DNA of 64,000 nucleotides, from contig NZ_JAYGHA010000004.1 in NCBI RefSeq assembly GCF_034931405.1, positions 1-64,000 of the forward strand, written 5' to 3'. A model generated the notes under the pieces. That model was not told the origin of the DNA, did no database searches, and saw nothing but the letters and a program-made list of their open reading frames with translations. The stretch is from RDYJ01 sp034931405. Its GTDB lineage: Bacteria; Cyanobacteriota; Cyanobacteriia; Cyanobacteriales; Nostocaceae. The position numbers were made by a program, and so were the translations under genes. This document shows positions 59,379 through 64,000 of this stretch, in pieces (within the stretch, counting starts at the first letter, position 1; each line of letters opens with the position of its first letter).

Positions 59379-62264
59379 GTGACCGAAACTGGAAAATACA
59401 AAGATACCGTCAACTTACCCAAAACTAACTTCGATATGCGGGCAAACGCCATTAAGCGCGAACCCGAAATCCAAAAATTCTGGGAAGAAAACAACATTTA
59501 TTCTCAACTGGCTGAAAACAACCCCGGCGAATTATTTATACTCCATGATGGTCCTCCCTATGCTAACGGCCAGTTGCATATTGGTCATGCCTTAAATAAG
59601 ATTCTCAAAGATATTATTAACCGCTACCATTTGCTAAAAGGTCGTAAAATTCGCTACGTTCCAGGCTGGGATTGTCACGGATTGCCAATTGAGTTGAAAG
59701 TTCTGCAAAATATGAAACAGGCAGAACGGCAAAATCTCACTCCTTTGCAATTGCGTCAAAAAGCCAAAGAGTTTGCACTGAAAACCGTAGATGAGCAAAG
59801 AGAAGGCTTTAAACGCTATGGAATTTGGGGTGATTGGGAAAATCCTTATTTAACCCTCAAACCGGAATACGAAGCCGCGCAAATTGGCGTTTTTGGGGAA
59901 ATGTTCCTCAAAGGTTATATCTATCGCGGTTTAAAGCCTGTGCATTGGAGTCCTAGTTCTAAAACCGCTTTGGCTGAAGCAGAGTTAGAATATCCTGAAG
60001 GTCACGTTTCTAGGAGTATTTACGCGGCTTTTCCGGTGCAGAAGGTTGCAGAAGGGTTAAAAGCTAGTTTGGATGGCTTCTTGCCTGATTTGGGCGTGGC
60101 TGTGTGGACTACTACTCCTTGGACTATTCCCGGTAATTTGGCTGTGGCTGTGAATGGTGCGTTGGAGTATGCGGTGGTGGAGGTGTCACGCAGAGACGCA
60201 GAGGCGCGGAGAGAATGCAGATATCTGATTGTTGCGGCTGAGTTGGTAGGGCGTTTGGGAGAGATTTTGGATGCTGAGTTAACGGTAAAAGCTAAATTCT
60301 CTGGTCAGGATTTGGAACATACTACTTACCGTCATCCTCTGTTTGACCGTGAAAGTCCGGTGGTGGTTGGTGGTGATTATATCACTACTGAGTCGGGGAC
60401 TGGGTTGGTACATACTGCTCCTGGTCATGGTCAAGAGGATTATATTGTCGGTCAGCGTTACGGTTTGCCGATTCTTGCACCTGTTGATGATAGTGGTAAT
60501 TTCACGGATGAGGCTGGTAAGTTTGCTGGCTTGAATGTTTTGGGTGATGGTAATCAAGCGATTATTGACGCTTTGAATGAGGTCGGTTCTCTGTTGAAGG
60601 AGGAAGCATATCCTCACAAGTATCCTTATGATTGGAGAACAAAAAAACCAACGATTTTCCGTGCTACTGAACAATGGTTTGCTTCTGTGGCAGGATTTAG
60701 GGAAGATGCTTTAAAAGCGATCGCATCTGTGCGTTGGATTCCCGCTCAAGGTGAAAACCGCATCACACCGATGATAGCAGAAAGATCCGATTGGTGTATT
60801 TCTCGTCAACGTTCTTGGGGTGTGCCGATTCCCGTGTTTTATGATGAAGCAACTGGGGAAGTTTTGCTGAATGCGGACACGATTAACCACGTTCAAGCTA
60901 TCTTTGCCGAAAAGGGTTCTGATGCTTGGTGGGAGTTGTCGGTTGAAGAGTTGTTACCGGAAACATATCGCAATAATGGCAAGACTTACCGCCGAGGTAC
61001 GGATACGATGGATGTCTGGTTTGATTCTGGCTCGTCTTGGGCAGCGGTGGCGAAGCAAAGACCGGAGTTATGCTATCCTGTTGATATGTATTTAGAAGGT
61101 TCTGATCAACATCGGGGATGGTTTCAATCGTCTTTGTTAACCAGTGTTGCAGTTAATGGCATTGCACCTTATAAAACTGTGTTAACTCATGGTTTTGTCT
61201 TGGATGAAAATGGCCGAAAAATGAGTAAATCGGTGGGAAATGTTGTTGATCCACAGGTTATTATTAACGGTGGTAGTAACCAAAAACAACAACCTGCTTA
61301 TGGTGCTGATGTTTTGCGTTTGTGGGTTTCTTCTGTAGATTATTCTGGTGATGTGCGTCTGGGAAGTAACATCATTAAACAACTCGCTGATGTGAGAAAT
61401 AAAATCCGCAATACTGCGCGGTTTTTATTGGGTAGTTTGCATGATTTTGATCCTCAGAAGGATGCTGTAGCTTTTGATGATTTGCCAGATTTGGATAAGT
61501 ATATGTTACACCGCATTCGTGAGGTGTTTAATGAGGTGACGGACGCTTTTGATAGTTTCCAGTTTTTCCGCTTTTTCCAAACTGTGCAGAATTTCTGTGT
61601 TGTTGATTTGTCGAACTTTTATTTAGATGTTGCGAAAGATAGATTATATATCAGTGCTGCTGATAGTTTCCGTCGTCGTAGTTGTCAAACAGTTTTGCAG
61701 ATTGCTTTGGAGAATTTAGCCAGAGCGATCGCACCTGTTTTGTGTCATACTGCGGAAGATATTTGGCAATTTATCCCCTATAAAACATCATTTAAATCAG
61801 TATTTGAAGCTGGTTGGATTCAGGTTAGTGATGAATGGGAAAAAGACGAATTAGAAGCAGAATTTTGGAATACTTTGCGTTCACTCCGCACCGATGTTAA
61901 CAAGGTGATGGAACAAGCGCGGATGGAAAAAATGATTGGTTCTTCTTTGGAAGCAAAGGTATTACTGCATATTCCCCATAAACAGTTGCGTGAAGCTATC
62001 CAAGGTTTCAATCCTGTGAAGGGTAATGGTATTGATGAACTGCGATATTTATTGCTGACTTCTCAGGTGGAAATTGTCGATAATGCTGCAAAAATTTCTG
62101 AGTTGAAATATACTACAACCACAGAAGATTGGACAATTGGAATAGTAAATGCAGATGGGGACAAGTGCGATCGCTGTTGGAATTATTCTACTCATGTAGG
62201 AGAATCAGAAGCACATCCTTTATTGTGTGAAAGATGTGTTCCCGCATTAGCTGGGGAATTTTAG
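59379..62264 (+). CDS. ileS: Isoleucyl-tRNA synthetase
   Basis: 961 residues from a GTG. Class I motifs: HIGH in NGQLHIGHALNKIL, KMSKS in ENGRKMSKSVGN, the CP1 editing domain (WTTTPWTIPGNLAVAV, GTGLVHTAPGHGQEDY) and the C-terminal zinc cysteines CDRCW and CERC. It charges tRNA-Ile and edits valine. The segment SRRDAEARRE (about 270-279, within the editing domain) comes from a gcagaggcg-type STRR (60185-60215) and has stayed in frame. No T-box is visible upstream. Confidence 0.97.
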   Translation: MTETGKYKDTVNLPKTNFDMRANAIKREPEIQKFWEENNIYSQLAENNPGELFILHDGPPYANGQLHIGHALNKILKDIINRYHLLKGRKIRYVPGWDCHGLPIELKVLQNMKQAERQNLTPLQLRQKAKEFALKTVDEQREGFKRYGIWGDWENPYLTLKPEYEAAQIGVFGEMFLKGYIYRGLKPVHWSPSSKTALAEAELEYPEGHVSRSIYAAFPVQKVAEGLKASLDGFLPDLGVAVWTTTPWTIPGNLAVAVNGALEYAVVEVSRRDAEARRECRYLIVAAELVGRLGEILDAELTVKAKFSGQDLEHTTYRHPLFDRESPVVVGGDYITTESGTGLVHTAPGHGQEDYIVGQRYGLPILAPVDDSGNFTDEAGKFAGLNVLGDGNQAIIDALNEVGSLLKEEAYPHKYPYDWRTKKPTIFRATEQWFASVAGFREDALKAIASVRWIPAQGENRITPMIAERSDWCISRQRSWGVPIPVFYDEATGEVLLNADTINHVQAIFAEKGSDAWWELSVEELLPETYRNNGKTYRRGTDTMDVWFDSGSSWAAVAKQRPELCYPVDMYLEGSDQHRGWFQSSLLTSVAVNGIAPYKTVLTHGFVLDENGRKMSKSVGNVVDPQVIINGGSNQKQQPAYGADVLRLWVSSVDYSGDVRLGSNIIKQLADVRNKIRNTARFLLGSLHDFDPQKDAVAFDDLPDLDKYMLHRIREVFNEVTDAFDSFQFFRFFQTVQNFCVVDLSNFYLDVAKDRLYISAADSFRRRSCQTVLQIALENLARAIAPVLCHTAEDIWQFIPYKTSFKSVFEAGWIQVSDEWEKDELEAEFWNTLRSLRTDVNKVMEQARMEKMIGSSLEAKVLLHIPHKQLREAIQGFNPVKGNGIDELRYLLLTSQVEIVDNAAKISELKYTTTTEDWTIGIVNADGDKCDRCWNYSTHVGESEAHPLLCERCVPALAGEF

Positions 62265-62287
62265 TATCATAGAAAGGTAGGGGTTTA

Positions 62288-62352
62288 AGATCCCCGACTT
62301 CTTTTTTAAGTTGGTTAACAAATGATCAATTAATATTAGAAGTCGGGGATCT
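62288..62352. repeat. GATCCCC hairpin element after ileS
   Basis: 15-base arms AGATCCCCGACTTCT and AGAAGTCGGGGATCT around a 35-base AT-rich loop. It stands 23 bases after the ileS stop and may terminate it. Its loop resembles that at 63196-63256. Confidence 0.85.
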
Positions 62353-62399
62353 GTATCTTGAACAAATAAACTAGAAACTAACACCTTGAGGTAAAAATC

Positions 62400-62987
62400 A
62401 TGAACACTGCAATAACAACTTTACCTCCTCAACTCACATTAAATCTCGATTTAACAGATGAGCAATTTTTTCAACTATGTCAAAATAACCGGGATTTAAG
62501 ATTTGAACGCACAGCAGCAGGGGAATTAATAATTATGCCACCAACTGGTAGCGATACAGGAAATCGTAATTTTGATATTGCTGTAGAATTAGGAATTTGG
62601 AATAAACAAACAAAATTAGGTAAAGGATTTGATTCTTCCACAGGTTTTAAATTACCCAATGGAAAAGATGTTTCTCCTGATGTTGCTTGGGTTAAAAAAG
62701 AAAGTTGGGATAGTTTAACACCAGAACAACAAAATAAATTTGCACCTATTTACCCTGATTTTGTAATTGAATTGCGTTCTCCTAGCGATAGTTTAAAACC
62801 ATTACAAGAAAAAATGCAAGAATATATAGAAAATGGTGTTAAATTAGCTTGGTTAATTGATAGAAAACAACGTAAAGTATTTATTTATCGTCCTGCTAAA
62901 GTTGTGGAAGAATTAGATAAACCACAAACATTAAATGGTGAAGATATTTTACCAGGATTTGTTTTAGATTTAAGTGACATTTGGTAA
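62400..62987 (+). CDS. Uma2 family endonuclease (DUF820)
   Basis: 195 residues. DUF820 pattern: LTDEQFFQLCQNNRDLRFER, PTGSDTGNRNFDIAVELGIW, VSPDVAWVKKESW, DFVIELRSPSDSLKPLQEKM, EYIENGVKLAWLIDRKQRKV. PD-(D/E)XK-like core with Asp in SPDVAW and Glu in VIELRSPSD. Ends LPGFVLDLSDIW, the usual end. Distinct from the partial paralogue at 1-431. Confidence 0.88.
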   Translation: MNTAITTLPPQLTLNLDLTDEQFFQLCQNNRDLRFERTAAGELIIMPPTGSDTGNRNFDIAVELGIWNKQTKLGKGFDSSTGFKLPNGKDVSPDVAWVKKESWDSLTPEQQNKFAPIYPDFVIELRSPSDSLKPLQEKMQEYIENGVKLAWLIDRKQRKVFIYRPAKVVEELDKPQTLNGEDILPGFVLDLSDIW

Positions 62988-63122
62988 TAAATTAAGTATC
63001 CATAAATTATTTAATCTTTCAATAGCTTGATCATATTCTTCTTCATTACGAATTGTCAGCAAAGGAGCGATCGCACTCCAATAGATATTAATATCAGGGG
63101 GCAATGTAGTTAATTTTTCCAT
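62970..63122 (-). pseudogene. HigA antitoxin N-terminal fragment
   Basis: 50 codons: MEKLTTLPPDINIYWSAIAP then LLTIRNEEEYDQAIERLNNL and divergent WILNLLPNVT. The first 40 residues match the N-terminal block of cyanobacterial HigA (WSAIAPLLTIRNEEEY...AIERLN); a complete protein is over 100 residues with an HTH, which is missing. The gene is broken where it meets the Uma2 gene end. Confidence 0.6.
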
Positions 63123-63178
63123 AGATTTTTGTCGTATTCTGAATGAGTTAAGATATTGCGAATATACACTTTAATCAT
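63110..63178 (-). pseudogene. HigB toxin C-terminal fragment
   Basis: 22 codons MIKVYIRNILTHSEYDKNLW-KN with the HigB C-terminal signature (VYIRxILTHxEYDK). It overlaps the HigA fragment start by 13 bases, as in intact higBA operons. The N-terminal 70 residues are gone and a GATCCCC hairpin element (63196-63256) lies just upstream of the break. Confidence 0.6.
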
Positions 63179-63195
63179 AATGTGAGCATACCAAA

Positions 63196-63256
63196 ATCCC
63201 CGACTTCTTTTTTAATTTTGTAAATAAATGATAAATTAATTTCAGAAGTCGGGGAT
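63196..63256. repeat. GATCCCC hairpin element between higBA remnant and parA
   Basis: Arms ATCCCCGACTTCT and AGAAGTCGGGGAT around a loop of about 35 bases with TAAATGATAAATTAATT, near-identical to the loop of other members. It lies 18 bases after the parA stop and could terminate it. Confidence 0.85.
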
Positions 63257-63273
63257 CTATATGTAAGAAAGTT

Positions 63274-64000
63274 TTACAATTTCTGCAACAATTCCTGAGT
63301 CAACTGCATAAATGACTTAGCACCAGCAGAACCCGGACTCATTAACGTTACCGGCATAAAACTATCAACAGCTTTGGCTACATTTACATCAACAGGAATT
63401 TGTGACTGACAAATAGTTTCCACACCAAAATCTTCCACAACTCGGTGCATTACTTGTTTATAATATCTGCCAGTCAGCAAATTAGTATTGCACATACTAA
63501 AAACAATTCCCAGCATTTTGATATTGATTTTTGCTTCATGTTCGTGACTATCTTTCAACTTAGCAATGCGTCTTTCTAATAATTGAATTCCCACCACAGA
63601 TAAAGGTTCTGGTTTAGCAGGAAGCAGATAAAAATCGCTAGTTGCTAAAGCACTACGAGTCATGAGATTATAACCAGGAGCGCAATCTAAAAGAATAAAA
63701 TCATATTCATCACGCACGGGTTTTAAAATATCCCTAATCAGCACTCTTTCAAACCGATTCCAAATAGTTTCAAAATCTTGCTCACCCAAGGCAATTGCTT
63801 GATTATGCACCATTTCCGAAACAACAAATTCATCATATAAATCTATATCTCCTGGCAATAAATCCAAACCGGGAAGATTGCATAATTGAGATTGAATGAT
63901 ATCATGAATTTTGAATTGCGGATTAGGTTCTGGGTTAATAACTTCATCTATTAAATATCTAAATGTCTTCCTTTGTTTGCGACGTTTGGCAAACTCCACC
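63274..64000 (-). CDS. ParA family ATPase, 5' part outside window
   Basis: At least 241 residues, open to the window edge. The visible part includes DYDFILLDCAPGYNLMTRSA, which is the Walker B and switch of ParA/MinD ATPases, then YLLPAKPEPLSVVGIQLLER and KMLGIVFSMCNTN. The N-terminal deviant Walker A (KGG...) must lie beyond 64000. ParA-type proteins position plasmids, chromosomes or large protein assemblies; no parB is seen here. Confidence 0.85.
   Translation of the reverse strand, partial: VEFAKRRKQRKTFRYLIDEVINPEPNPQFKIHDIIQSQLCNLPGLDLLPGDIDLYDEFVVSEMVHNQAIALGEQDFETIWNRFERVLIRDILKPVRDEYDFILLDCAPGYNLMTRSALATSDFYLLPAKPEPLSVVGIQLLERRIAKLKDSHEHEAKINIKMLGIVFSMCNTNLLTGRYYKQVMHRVVEDFGVETICQSQIPVDVNVAKAVDSFMPVTLMSPGSAGAKSFMQLTQELLQKL

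Overview
The window is chromosomal DNA of a cyanobacterium, most likely a filamentous Nostocales strain of the Anabaena/Dolichospermum/Aphanizomenon type. The evidence is: photosynthesis genes (ycf3, ycf66, a psb28 paralogue, a Tab2-family gene), a COP23-domain gene, many HIP1 octamers (GCGATCGC), low GC by eye, and heptameric short tandem repeats (STRR) in most intergenic gaps. The genus is inference. Three N runs (24137-24308, 29642-29985, 43982-44084) lie in or beside repeats, so they look like assembly gaps.

Layout. 1-4.8 kb: a partial Uma2 nuclease, radC, an RNase II-family exonuclease, rpsR-rpmG and an RDD membrane protein. 5-10.2 kb is the main accessory region: a zinc-ribbon Ser/Thr kinase, an orphan double-glycine leader peptide, a vapBC module with a truncated toxin, and a two-gene minus-strand operon. 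That operon encodes an ABC-type ATPase with C-terminal pentatricopeptide-like (PPR) repeats and a DUF4435 (TOPRIM-like) partner. It has the AriA/AriB layout of the PARIS anti-phage system plus an RNA-binding extension, and 49-bp imperfect direct repeats flank it. Next comes an unassigned structured RNA with a tRNA-like acceptor/T-arm. 10.3-19.5 kb: gnd, ycf66, a TnpB remnant, a Cache histidine kinase beside a UrtA/AmiC-like binding protein (an 80-bp tandem duplication between them), rimM and an avtA-type aminotransferase.

19.8-27.8 kb: frmA, a small ORF, a TrmJ-like methyltransferase, a beta-lactamase-fold serine hydrolase, psb28, dprA, a DUF2301 membrane protein and a second kinase with an altered catalytic loop. 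28-31.5 kb: two secreted trypsin-like proteases and a COP23 protein among dispersed repeats. 31.5-37.3 kb: SAM hydrolase, a PirA-like small PII regulator with an NtcA-type site, gatC, ycf3, murE, a glutaredoxin-like protein and a HEPN-RNase III fusion. 37.3-43.9 kb: a CBS/PAS hybrid histidine kinase, a putative small transcript, ppsA and a small zinc-ribbon protein.

44-59 kb: tab2, an SDR, glycogen debranching enzyme, a peroxiredoxin/peroxiredoxin-like/GST redox cluster, a DnaJ/CbpA chaperone, a P-loop kinase, glgC, DUF29, an orphan HigA, a GH13 enzyme, HNH genes, a REP-associated transposase with REP-like hairpins and a PEP-CTERM protein. 59-64 kb: ileS, a second Uma2, a fragmentary higBA and a partial parA.

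Cross-cutting themes are decayed toxin-antitoxin modules (vapBC, higBA), intergenic repeats that have entered coding genes in frame (ileS, rimM, glycogen debranching enzyme, glutaredoxin, ycf66), and a family of about 65-bp hairpin elements with GATCCCCGACTTC arms. ppsA, glgC, the debranching enzyme, GH13 and gnd together give a carbon-storage/central-carbon flavour, but they are not one operon.
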